Origin: an uncultured bacterium
GTDB lineage: Bacteria > Actinomycetota > UBA4738 > HRBIN12
Direction of reading: 5' to 3'
NCBI GenBank assembly: GCA_937881155.1
Contig: CALGFI010000029.1
Location: 1 to 10,943 of the forward strand
DNA length: 10,943 nt
The stretch's first letter is position 1. Each line of letters begins with the position of its first letter. The position numbers and the translations under genes were made by a program. The notes beneath the pieces are model-generated. The model saw only the letters and a list, made by a program, of their open reading frames with translations, ran no database searches and was not told the origin of the DNA. This document shows, one piece after another, positions 1 through 5,327 of the stretch.

Positions 1-444
1 GTCGGAGCGAGCGACGAGGACGTCTTGGACGACGTTCGGGAACGGCTCCGAAACGACGGGCTGGAGGCCGTGGGACCCGACGCGGTCGACGCACGGCGGA
101 TCCTTCGCGGTGATCCCGCGTTCCCCGCGGATCTCGATGAGGAATCGCTGCCGGCCGAGGCCCGTCTCGATGGCCCGCCGGTGACCGATCGCTCCAAGGG
201 ATGCTTCCTGGGACAGGAGGCGGTGGCGAAGGTGGCGAACCGCGGACATCCCACGCGAGTGGTACTCGCCGTCGACGTCGGCGGGCCGGTCGCTACCGGC
301 GAGGAGGTGCTCGCCGACGGGCGAGCCGCCGGCGTGGTCACGAGCGCTTGGGGCGACAGAGGTCTGGTCCGCCTCCGGTGGGAGGCCCGGGACCTGGCGC
401 TTTCCACAGCTTCCGGAACGCCGATCCGGCGCCGCTCAGGCTAG
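1..444 (+). CDS. ygfZ: YgfZ-type folate-binding protein, 3' part (GcvT-like)
   Basis: The reading frame is open from the first base of the window, so the gene begins upstream and only its last 147 codons are present. The YgfZ/GcvT-like signature K-G-C-F-L-G-Q-E is encoded at 196-219 and is followed by a segment ending in an R-L-R-W strand, as in the C-terminal part of the family. Known family members bind tetrahydrofolate and help assemble or repair iron-sulfur enzymes; the signature cysteine is important for this. That role would suit a neighbourhood rich in Fe-S proteins (WhiB, UvrC-like, Kor, Rieske), but the link is only inference. A TTG codon at 25 is not a credible start, because homology-like sequence continues upstream of it. 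A stand-alone aminomethyltransferase (GcvT) is less likely because of the signature. Confidence 0.85.
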   Translation, partial: VGASDEDVLDDVRERLRNDGLEAVGPDAVDARRILRGDPAFPADLDEESLPAEARLDGPPVTDRSKGCFLGQEAVAKVANRGHPTRVVLAVDVGGPVATGEEVLADGRAAGVVTSAWGDRGLVRLRWEARDLALSTASGTPIRRRSG

Positions 445-490
445 TCCGACCGAGCCACCTACTCCTCCCCCTTCGAGTTTTCAAGACTGT

Positions 491-517
491 TTTCCACGGT
501 CCTTCCACTGATACAAA
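491..517 (+). promoter_or_regulatory. candidate promoter for the WhiB gene
   Basis: The 136-base gap between the YgfZ-type gene and the WhiB start is locally AT-rich. It holds a direct repeat of GTTTTC at 477-482 and 489-494. TTTCCA at 491-496 and TACAAA at 512-517 are separated by 15 bases and each match four of six sigma-70-type consensus bases. This would give a leader of roughly 57 bases. The match is weak and is offered only as a candidate. I see no convincing terminator for the upstream gene. Confidence 0.25.
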
Positions 518-570
518 GCGGCCGTCGCCTCCCGTGGACCGAGGTGCGACAACGTGGAAACGCGGCACGC

Positions 571-575
571 AGGAG
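571..575 (+). promoter_or_regulatory. ribosome binding site that decides the WhiB start
   Basis: AGGAG lies five bases before the GTG at 581. The only earlier in-frame start, GTG at 554, has a weaker GAGG nine bases upstream. The site therefore favours the shorter 92-residue WhiB protein over the 101-residue form. Confidence 0.65.
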
Positions 576-580
576 CGAAG

Positions 581-859
581 GTGACCAAGGAGCGCATCGC
601 GGGCATCGACCTGACGTCACTACCACCGAACCCCTCTCCCCCAGACATGTGGCAGGAAAGCGCTGCCTGTCACGGCATCGATCCGGACGTGTTCTTCCCC
701 ACCTCGGAAGAGGAGGCGGGTCCGGCGCTCGCCTACTGCGGTGCATGCGGCATCCGCGAGCTCTGTCTCGCGTGGGCGCTGAAGAACGGGGAACGCTACG
801 GCGTGTGGGGCGGGCTCACCGAGCAGCAGCGCCGCCGCCTCGTCCGCTTCGTCGCCTAA
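581..859 (+). CDS. WhiB-family iron-sulfur transcription factor
   Basis: A 92-residue protein with the WhiB pattern: cysteines at 30, 53, 56 and 62 (C-x22-C-x2-C-x5-C), then the G-V-W-G-G turn at 74-78 and a basic Q-Q-R-R-R-L tail. The four cysteines are the known ligands of a redox- and NO-sensitive [4Fe-4S] cluster. The family acts with the housekeeping sigma factor region 4 and is essentially confined to Actinomycetota and their phages. The basic tail after the turn is very short (about 14 residues), so DNA contact may be limited. I cannot assign it to WhiB1-WhiB7 by eye. The GTG start is chosen because AGGAG precedes it by five bases; GTG at 554 would add nine residues. It is probably a single-gene unit, since the next gene has its own promoter. 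Confidence 0.93.
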   Translation: MTKERIAGIDLTSLPPNPSPPDMWQESAACHGIDPDVFFPTSEEEAGPALAYCGACGIRELCLAWALKNGERYGVWGGLTEQQRRRLVRFVA

Positions 860-886
860 AGCTGTCGTCATCTGACAGTTCGGGTC

Positions 887-916
887 TTGACGCTCGAACA
901 CGTGTTCGGATAGCCT
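887..916 (+). promoter_or_regulatory. sigma-70-type promoter of the DnaQ-UvrC fusion gene
   Basis: TTGACG (887-892) and TAGCCT (911-916) are spaced by 18 bases. They lie 36-65 bases before the GTG start at 952, which itself has a strong GGAGGG (941-946) ribosome binding site. The spacer is almost filled by the LexA-type palindrome listed separately, so repressor binding would block polymerase directly. Confidence 0.7.
895..908 (+). promoter_or_regulatory. LexA (SOS) operator
   Basis: CGAACACGTGTTCG is a perfect 14-base palindrome. With flanking bases it reads TCGAAC-ACGT-GTTCGG, one mismatch from the actinobacterial SOS box TCGAAC-N4-GTTCGA and matching the Gram-positive core CGAAC-N4-GTTCG. 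Its place between -35 and -10 of a DNA-repair nuclease gene is what a LexA-repressed promoter looks like. Binding itself is inferred. Confidence 0.85.
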
Positions 917-951
917 GACGCCCCCTCGCGCGGCCCGCCGGGAGGGACGCG

Positions 952-2574
952 GTGGCGCTCGAGGCCGTCCAGGGTGTTCTCGACGATGCTGTTGCTCTCG
1001 CGGACGTCACCTTCGTCGTCGTGGATCTCGAGACGACCGGCGGCTCGCCGGTCGAGTGCGGCATCACCGAGATCGGCGCGGTCAAGTTCCGCGGGGGCGA
1101 GCGCGTCGGCACGTTCGAGACGCTGGTGAACCCCGGCGTACCGATCCCCCGCCAGATCACTCACCTCACCGGGATCGACGACGCCACCGTTACGAGTGCA
1201 CCGGCGATCGACGCGGTGATCCCCTCGTTCGCGGAATTCGCCCACGGCGGCGTGTTCGTCGCGCACAATGCGCGCTTCGACTTCACGTTCCTGAACGTCG
1301 CGCTCCAGCGGCTCGCGTACGAGCCGCTGGAGCCGCCGCCCGTTTGCACCGCACGACTCGCGCGCCGCGTGGTGTGGCCCGATGTGCCGAACGTCAGGCT
1401 GCAGACGCTCGCCCAGTACTTTCGGACGACCGTCCGGCCCAGCCACCGAGCGCTTCCGGACGCCGAGGCGTGCGCCGAGGTCCTGCACGGCTTGCTCGAG
1501 CTCGGCGGGCGCCTGGGGATCCTTACGCTCGGGGACCTGCACGCGGCCGTCCGGGCACGAGGCCGGCCGAACTACGGAAAGATCCGCCTCGCCGACGCGT
1601 TGCCGCACTCGACGGGCGTGTATCTGTTCCGAGGACGCGACGGGCGCGTCCTGTACGTCGGCAAGTCGAACGACCTCCGCGCACGCGTCAAGAGCTACTT
1701 CTACGGCGATCCGCGCAAGAAGGTCGAGGACCTCCTGGCAGAAACGCGTTCGGTCGACGGCGTGGAGTGCGCCTCGGAGCTGGAGTCGCTCGTCGTCGAG
1801 GCGCGGCTGATCCGGGAACACGAGCCCAAGTACAACCGCAGAGGCAAGACGTGGCGGCGCTACGCCTACCTCGCCCTCGACACGCGTGAGGCGTACCCCC
1901 GCATCAGGGTGGTCCGCGACGCCAAGCGGCAGGGCGTCTACCTCGGTCCGTTCCCCTCCTCGCAGAGCGCCCGCCTGGCGAAGGAGGCGCTCGAGGAGTT
2001 CGTCCCCATCCGCCGCTGCACCAACGCGATGCGTGCGTCGACGCGGTTCGCTCCATGCGCCCTCGCCGACATCGGTCGGTGCACCGCGCCGTGCGACGGC
2101 CGCATCACCCCCGAGCGTTACGGGGAGCTCGTCCGGTCGCTCGTCTCCTCCCTCTCCACTCCGGGCGGGCTCCTCGCGGCGCTCGAGGCGCGGATGCACA
2201 CGCTGGCGGACGCCGAACGGTTCGAGGAGGCTGCGCTGGCGCGCGATCGCCTTCGCGCCCTTGCCGAGGCGCTCGCACGTTCGCGGATCGACGGCTGGCT
2301 CGTGGCGCCGTCCGATCTCATCCTTCGCGAGCCCGATGGCGTGACGCTTCGACTCCGGCACGGCGCACTGGTCCGATCGGACGCCGTGGAGACGCCGCTC
2401 GGGTCGCCGTGCCCGCGTGAGCGCGCGGACGAGCTCGGGGCTCTCAGGGCGTGGATCGCGCGGAACGGCCCGACGATCGAGTCGACCGACGTCCCGCTCG
2501 CCGAGCCCGTCGACGGGGGGTCGCGCCTGAACCACCTGCTGGCGAGGCTGCGCGCCGGCACGCGCTCGTCGTGA
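952..2574 (+). CDS. DEDDh exonuclease / UvrC-like GIY-YIG nuclease fusion
   Basis: A 540-residue two-part nuclease. Residues about 20-185 are a DnaQ-type 3'-5' exonuclease: D25 and E27 in V-D-L-E-T-T-G, D110 in H-N-A-R-F-D, and H165 and D170 in H-R-A-L-P-D, the full DEDDh set. Residues about 218-300 are a UvrC-like GIY-YIG domain: G222-V-Y, Y235-V-G, R243, and a likely catalytic E283 before P-K-Y-N. C356, C369, C377 and C381 (C-x12-C-x7-C-x3-C) match the cysteine pattern of UvrC, reported to hold an Fe-S cluster. A UVR (UvrB-binding) helix pair lies near 407-440. The UvrC C-terminal RNase H-like nuclease and HhH domains are absent, so this resembles Cho, which cuts only 3' of damage. Mycobacteria carry similar DnaQ-UvrC fusions. 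GGAGGG six bases before the GTG supports the start. An SOS box in the promoter implies damage induction. Confidence 0.93.
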   Translation: MALEAVQGVLDDAVALADVTFVVVDLETTGGSPVECGITEIGAVKFRGGERVGTFETLVNPGVPIPRQITHLTGIDDATVTSAPAIDAVIPSFAEFAHGGVFVAHNARFDFTFLNVALQRLAYEPLEPPPVCTARLARRVVWPDVPNVRLQTLAQYFRTTVRPSHRALPDAEACAEVLHGLLELGGRLGILTLGDLHAAVRARGRPNYGKIRLADALPHSTGVYLFRGRDGRVLYVGKSNDLRARVKSYFYGDPRKKVEDLLAETRSVDGVECASELESLVVEARLIREHEPKYNRRGKTWRRYAYLALDTREAYPRIRVVRDAKRQGVYLGPFPSSQSARLAKEALEEFVPIRRCTNAMRASTRFAPCALADIGRCTAPCDGRITPERYGELVRSLVSSLSTPGGLLAALEARMHTLADAERFEEAALARDRLRALAEALARSRIDGWLVAPSDLILREPDGVTLRLRHGALVRSDAVETPLGSPCPRERADELGALRAWIARNGPTIESTDVPLAEPVDGGSRLNHLLARLRAGTRSS

Positions 2575-2623
2575 CGCACGCCCGACGCATCATGTGCACG
2601 CCGGATCCAAGCCGGGCCGTCGA

Positions 2624-2629
2624 TACACT
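2624..2629 (+). promoter_or_regulatory. -10 element for a leaderless thiolase transcript
   Basis: TACACT (TANNNT class) ends six bases before the GTG at 2636, placing the expected transcription start on or next to the start codon. No Shine-Dalgarno sequence precedes that GTG, and no clear -35 is visible. This is the usual layout of leaderless genes in Actinomycetota and supports the GTG over the ATG at 2594. Confidence 0.6.
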
Positions 2630-2635
2630 TGGCGC

Positions 2636-4030
2636 GTGGAGACGGCCGTCATCGTCGAGGGCGCCAGGACGCCGATCGGCAGGTTCCTCGGCGCGTACGG
2701 CGACGTCTCGGTTGTCGAGCTCGGCGTCCTCGCGGCACGCGAGGCGATGCGCCGCTCGTCGGTGGAACCGGGTGACGTCGACCAGGCGATCTTCGGCCAC
2801 GCGCGACAGGCCGGGAACGGTCCCAACACCGGACGGCAGGTGAGCGTTCGCGCCGGTGTCCCCACCGACGTGTCGGCGTACAACGTCAACATCGCCTGCG
2901 GCTCGGGCATGAAGGCGATCCAGCTGGCGGCGCAGCAGGTCGCGCTCGGCGAATCGGAGGTCGTGTTGGCGGGCGGCATGGAGAACATGTCGCGCGTGCC
3001 GTTCATCCTCGATCGGATGCGCACCGGGTACCGCCTCGGCGACGCGAAGGTCTACGACGCGATGTATCGCGATGGCCTGCTCGACCCGCTCTCCGGACTT
3101 GTCATGGGCGAGACGGCCGAGAACCTCGTGGACATGTACGGCATCTCGCGCGAGGAGCAGGACGAGTTAGCGCTCGAGTCGCAGCAGAAGGCCGAAGCGG
3201 GAAGCGGCGCGCGGGCCGAGGAGATGTTCGACGTCGAGGTCCCCGACCCGAAGGGCGGGACGCTCGTCGTGAGCACGAACGAACACCCGCGTCCCGGCAC
3301 CACGCTCGAGGCGCTGGCCAAGTTGCGTGAGACGGCCGAGAACCTCGTGGACATGTTCGACATCTCGCGCGAGGAGCAGGACGCGTTCGCGCTCGAGTCG
3401 CAGCAGAAGGCCGAAGCGGGACGCGGCGCGCGGGCCGAGGAGATGTTCGACGTCGAGATCCCCGACCCGAAGGGCGGGACGCTCGTCGTGAGCGCGGACG
3501 AACACCCGCGTCCCGGCACCACGCTCGACGCGCTGGCCAAGTTGCCCCCTGTGTTCCGCGATCCGGGCACCGTCACGGCGGGCAACTCGGCGGGCATCAC
3601 CGACGGCGCGGCGGCGACCGTCGTGATGAGCGAATCGAGGGCGCGCGGAGAGGGACGTGAACCGCTCGCGAGGATCGTGGCGTCGTCGTGGGCCGGCGTA
3701 CCACCGGAGATCATGGGGATCGGACCGGTCCCGGCGACGAAGAAGGTGCTGGACAAGGCGGGACTTTCGCTCGCCGACATCGATCTGATCGAGATCAACG
3801 AGGCGTTCGCCGCTCAGATCATCGCGTGCGAGCGAGAGCTCAAGTTCGACCGCGACCGATTGAACCTCCTCGGCGGCGGCATCTCGCTCGGGCATCCGAT
3901 CGGGATGAGCGGCGCGAGGATCGTCCTCACGCTCGCGTATCAGATGCGAGAGCGCGGGGCCGCGCTCGGCCTCGCGACACTGTGCATCTCGGGCGGGCAG
4001 GGGCTCGCCGTCATCCTGGAGCGCTCGTGA
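2636..4030 (+). CDS. thiolase (acetyl-CoA acyltransferase) with internal duplication
   Basis: A 464-residue biosynthetic/degradative thiolase, which condenses or cleaves acyl-CoA at the C2-C3 bond. The nucleophile is C88 in A-C-G-S-G-M, with N388-E-A-F, H420 in G-H-P-I-G and C450 in C-I-S-G-G-Q-G. Known bacterial thiolases have about 391-393 residues; this one is 73 longer because residues 159-231 are repeated in tandem as 232-304. Removing one copy gives 391 residues and puts the catalytic residues at 88, 347 and 377, one off the classic C89/H348/C378. The repeat lies in the loop domain that covers the active site, directly after M157-G. An ATG at 2594 would add 14 unlike residues and has no ribosome binding site; GTG at 2636 has a -10 box six bases upstream. 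The RAM-domain gene follows after 20 bases, probably in the same operon. Acetoacetyl-CoA versus longer substrates cannot be told apart here. Confidence 0.92.
   Translation: METAVIVEGARTPIGRFLGAYGDVSVVELGVLAAREAMRRSSVEPGDVDQAIFGHARQAGNGPNTGRQVSVRAGVPTDVSAYNVNIACGSGMKAIQLAAQQVALGESEVVLAGGMENMSRVPFILDRMRTGYRLGDAKVYDAMYRDGLLDPLSGLVMGETAENLVDMYGISREEQDELALESQQKAEAGSGARAEEMFDVEVPDPKGGTLVVSTNEHPRPGTTLEALAKLRETAENLVDMFDISREEQDAFALESQQKAEAGRGARAEEMFDVEIPDPKGGTLVVSADEHPRPGTTLDALAKLPPVFRDPGTVTAGNSAGITDGAAATVVMSESRARGEGREPLARIVASSWAGVPPEIMGIGPVPATKKVLDKAGLSLADIDLIEINEAFAAQIIACERELKFDRDRLNLLGGGISLGHPIGMSGARIVLTLAYQMRERGAALGLATLCISGGQGLAVILERS
3110..3547 (+). repeat. 219-bp in-frame tandem duplication inside the thiolase
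   Basis: Copy 1 is 3110-3328 and copy 2 is 3329-3547. Both start with GAGACGGCCGAG and run to a shared AAGTTG followed by one last differing codon (CGT or CCC). Each copy encodes 73 residues from E-T-A-E-N-L to the end of L-A-K-L. By eye the copies differ at 11 of 219 bases in 10 codons: Y/F, G/D, E/A, L/F, S/R, V/I, T/A, N/D, E/D and R/P. None of the differences is synonymous. Copy 1 keeps family-like Y-G-I; copy 2 keeps family-like D-x-F-A-L and D-E-H. Copy 1 also holds a TTA leucine codon (3167-3169), rare at this GC content. Confidence 0.97.
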
Positions 4031-4050
4031 CCGAGCTGGGTGCCTGAACG

Positions 4051-4344
4051 ATGGCCGTTCACGCAGTCGTGTTGATCCAGTGCGAGATCGACGAGATCCC
4101 AGAGGCGGCTCAGGCCATCGCCGGCCTCGACGGCGTGAGCGAGGTCTATTCGGTCGCCGGCGAGTTCGACCTGGTGGCGATCGTCCGCGTGGCGAACCAC
4201 GACGACCTGGCGAAGGTGATCCCCGGCGGCATCGCCAAGGTGGAAGGCGTCGCGCGGACCGAGACGCTCATCGCCTTCCAGGTGTTCTCGGCGCACGATC
4301 TGGAGCGGCTGTTCTCGCTGGGGTTCGACGAAGCCGGTAGCTAG
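4051..4344 (+). CDS. stand-alone Lrp/AsnC ligand-binding (RAM) domain protein
   Basis: A 97-residue protein consisting only of the beta-alpha-beta-beta-alpha-beta RAM domain of Lrp/AsnC regulators. An N-terminal strand A-V-V-L-I-Q-C is followed by a helix, then a V-A-G-E-F-D-L-V-A-I-V strand pair, a D-D-L-A-K helix and a T-E-T-L-I-A-F strand. The usual N-terminal helix-turn-helix is absent, so it cannot bind DNA alone. Such proteins are known to oligomerise and bind amino acids or other small effectors. It lies 20 bases after the thiolase stop, which suggests co-transcription, but no partner is evident. The ATG start has only a weak purine-rich stretch upstream. Its stop codon TAG lies within CTAG, which also supplies the stop of the convergent minus-strand gene. 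Confidence 0.88.
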   Translation: MAVHAVVLIQCEIDEIPEAAQAIAGLDGVSEVYSVAGEFDLVAIVRVANHDDLAKVIPGGIAKVEGVARTETLIAFQVFSAHDLERLFSLGFDEAGS

Positions 4345-4709
4345 TCGCCCTCTCGGGTGCTCGGCAGCTCGATCGCCACGGGGAGCGCCGTCCGACCCCA
4401 TTCCTCCAGATCGTCCGCGTACCGAAGGGCATACTTCTCCACGAGGAGTCGCCGCGCCAGCGCGTCCTCCTTCTCGTCCTCGACGATCCGTGCGCGACAG
4501 ATCATGTCGCGGTCGCCGAGACGGAGACCGACCGTCGGGTCGACGCGGATGTTCTTCACCCAGTCACTCGCCTCGCCCCCGCCCGAGAGCAAGTAGACGG
4601 TGTCGGCGTGGAGCGCGAACCAGATCTCGATCGTGTGCGGTGACCCGGTGCGTCGTCCGGTCGTCGTGACGTGGCAGTAGTCGAGATCGGCAGGTTCGAC
4701 CCCTCCCAC
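4341..4709 (-). CDS. deazaflavin (F420)-type nitroreductase/quinone reductase family protein
   Basis: A 122-residue split-barrel protein. V-T-T-T-G-R-R-T-G-S-P near residue 14-24, followed by W-F-A-L-H, Y-L-L-S-G-G-G-E-A-S-D-W-V-K-N and a later L-R-L-G-D strand, is the typical order for the Ddn-like, deazaflavin-dependent nitroreductase family of Actinomycetota. Known relatives use reduced F420 to reduce quinones or nitro compounds; others bind flavins or have unknown substrates. It is short for Ddn (about 150 residues) and lacks the N-terminal extension. The GTG start directly follows the TAG stop of the upstream 35-residue gene (TAG then GTG), which points to translational coupling. It is the last gene of the minus-strand unit. 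A pyridoxamine-phosphate-oxidase-like FMN protein is the main alternative. Confidence 0.8.
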   Translation of the reverse strand: MGGVEPADLDYCHVTTTGRRTGSPHTIEIWFALHADTVYLLSGGGEASDWVKNIRVDPTVGLRLGDRDMICRARIVEDEKEDALARRLLVEKYALRYADDLEEWGRTALPVAIELPSTREGD

Positions 4710-4817
4710 CTATCGCGTCGCCCAGACGATCAGGGCGACGATGACGACGATCGCGGCGACGAGGTACAGCAGGTCGGCACGTTTCACCTTCCCCGGCTGC
4801 ATCGCGTTGAAGCCCAC
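4710..4817 (-). CDS. 35-residue single-pass membrane protein
   Basis: A short gene lying between two others on the minus strand. The product has a polar N-terminus with K10, K12 and R13, then an uninterrupted hydrophobic helix from about residue 16 to 33 (L-L-Y-L-V-A-A-I-V-V-I-V-A-L-I-V-W-A), and ends T-R. The positive residues before the helix suggest the N-terminus is inside. The GTG start has GAAGG six bases upstream (4824-4828), inside the end of the preceding gene, two bases from that gene's stop. Its TAG stop is followed without a gap by the GTG of the nitroreductase-family gene. An internal ATG would give 30 residues but has no ribosome binding site. I do not recognise a family. Coding is supported by position, ribosome binding site, coupling and a clean membrane helix, not by length. 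Confidence 0.72.
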   Translation of the reverse strand: MGFNAMQPGKVKRADLLYLVAAIVVIVALIVWATR

Positions 4818-4819
4818 GT

Positions 4820-5011
4820 CTAGCCTTCGTGTTCCGGCGACAACCCGTAGTACTCGCGGAGTCGAGCCTCCGAGAGCCACTCGATGTGCTGTCGAACGGT
4901 CGAGGCGTACGTTCGCGCTTCCACGTCGTCACGACATGCCCGGGTGGACACCTCGCGTCCCGCCGGATCGACGATCGCGACGATCCAACCACCCGTGTCG
5001 CGACGACTCAC
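4820..5011 (-). CDS. small unknown protein, start uncertain
   Basis: About 63 residues if it starts at the GTG at 5011. It opens with S-R-R-D-T-G-G-W-I-V-A-I-V-D-P-A-G-R-E-V, a strand-turn-strand, followed by a polar helix and a C-terminal W-L-S-E-A-R-L-R-E-Y-Y-G-L segment. The layout (short strand, G-G-W, strand, then helix) loosely recalls small DUF2188-like domains, but I cannot place it firmly. The frame is open further upstream, and R-Y-R-V just before the GTG would extend the first strand. However, no start codon or ribosome binding site is seen between the previous stop (5037) and 5011. An unusual start codon or a sequence error is possible. It sits 25 bases after the zinc-ribbon gene and two bases before the membrane-protein gene. 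Confidence 0.55.
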   Translation of the reverse strand: MSRRDTGGWIVAIVDPAGREVSTRACRDDVEARTYASTVRQHIEWLSEARLREYYGLSPEHEG

Positions 5012-5036
5012 GACGCGGTAGCGATTTGTGTTCGAC

Positions 5037-5327
5037 TCAGGCCCGCTGTCGTCCGTAGGTGCGCTCCAGCCTCTCGAGATGACCTCGGATCTCGTCCAGC
5101 ACCGAATGCTCGTCCAGCACGAACTCGGGCTCCACATCCGCCACGATCTCCAGCGCGTTCTCCAGCGTGTTGCCGGCGACCTCCGCATCGCGCAGGGCAT
5201 CGACGAGGACGGCGGCGTAGTCGACCTGGAACGGTTTGCCGTCCCACGGACACAGGCCGCCGTTCTCGAGAACCTGCTCGACGAAGAACTCGCGGCCGCA
5301 GCGACGGCACGTCCCCTTGATCTTCAC
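5037..5327 (-). CDS. small zinc-ribbon-like protein
   Basis: A 96-residue protein. Its first third is a zinc-ribbon-like finger with C7-x2-C10 in C-R-R-C-G and C26-P-W-D29. The fourth position, usually cysteine, is aspartate, so metal would be bound by three Cys plus Asp, or not at all. The rest is acidic and helical (about 34-96) and ends R-T-Y-G-R-Q-R-A. The GTG start is preceded by AAGGAG with five bases between (5333-5338) and overlaps the upstream stop as GTGA, so it is translationally coupled to the receiver-like gene. Longer readings upstream are arginine-rich out-of-frame sequence and were rejected. The acidic helical tail could be a protein-binding part. No known function is assigned. 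Confidence 0.8.
   Translation of the reverse strand: MKIKGTCRRCGREFFVEQVLENGGLCPWDGKPFQVDYAAVLVDALRDAEVAGNTLENALEIVADVEPEFVLDEHSVLDEIRGHLERLERTYGRQRA

Noticed and set aside
860..880. Inverted repeat CTGTC-N7-GACAG just after the WhiB stop
   Set aside because: A five-base stem (seven with a wobble pair) without a T-run is too weak to call a terminator. It could equally be chance.
868..2535. Long open frame (about 555 codons) antisense to the DnaQ-UvrC fusion
   Set aside because: It mirrors the fusion gene, is arginine-rich low-complexity sequence without a known domain, and results from GC-rich codon bias on the opposite strand.
2594..2635. ATG at 2594 as the thiolase start
   Set aside because: It adds 14 residues unlike any thiolase N-terminus, has no ribosome binding site, and lies upstream of the -10 element that fits a start at 2636.
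3110..3547. Tandem repeat as a mobile or CRISPR-like element
   Set aside because: There are only two copies, in frame, both encoding ordinary thiolase sequence, with no spacers or terminal inverted repeats.
5012..5200. Longer N-terminus for the small unknown protein ending at 4820
   Set aside because: The upstream part overlaps the zinc-ribbon gene in another frame and is tryptophan- and serine-rich noise. Only the part after the zinc-ribbon stop looks real, though the true start remains unsettled.
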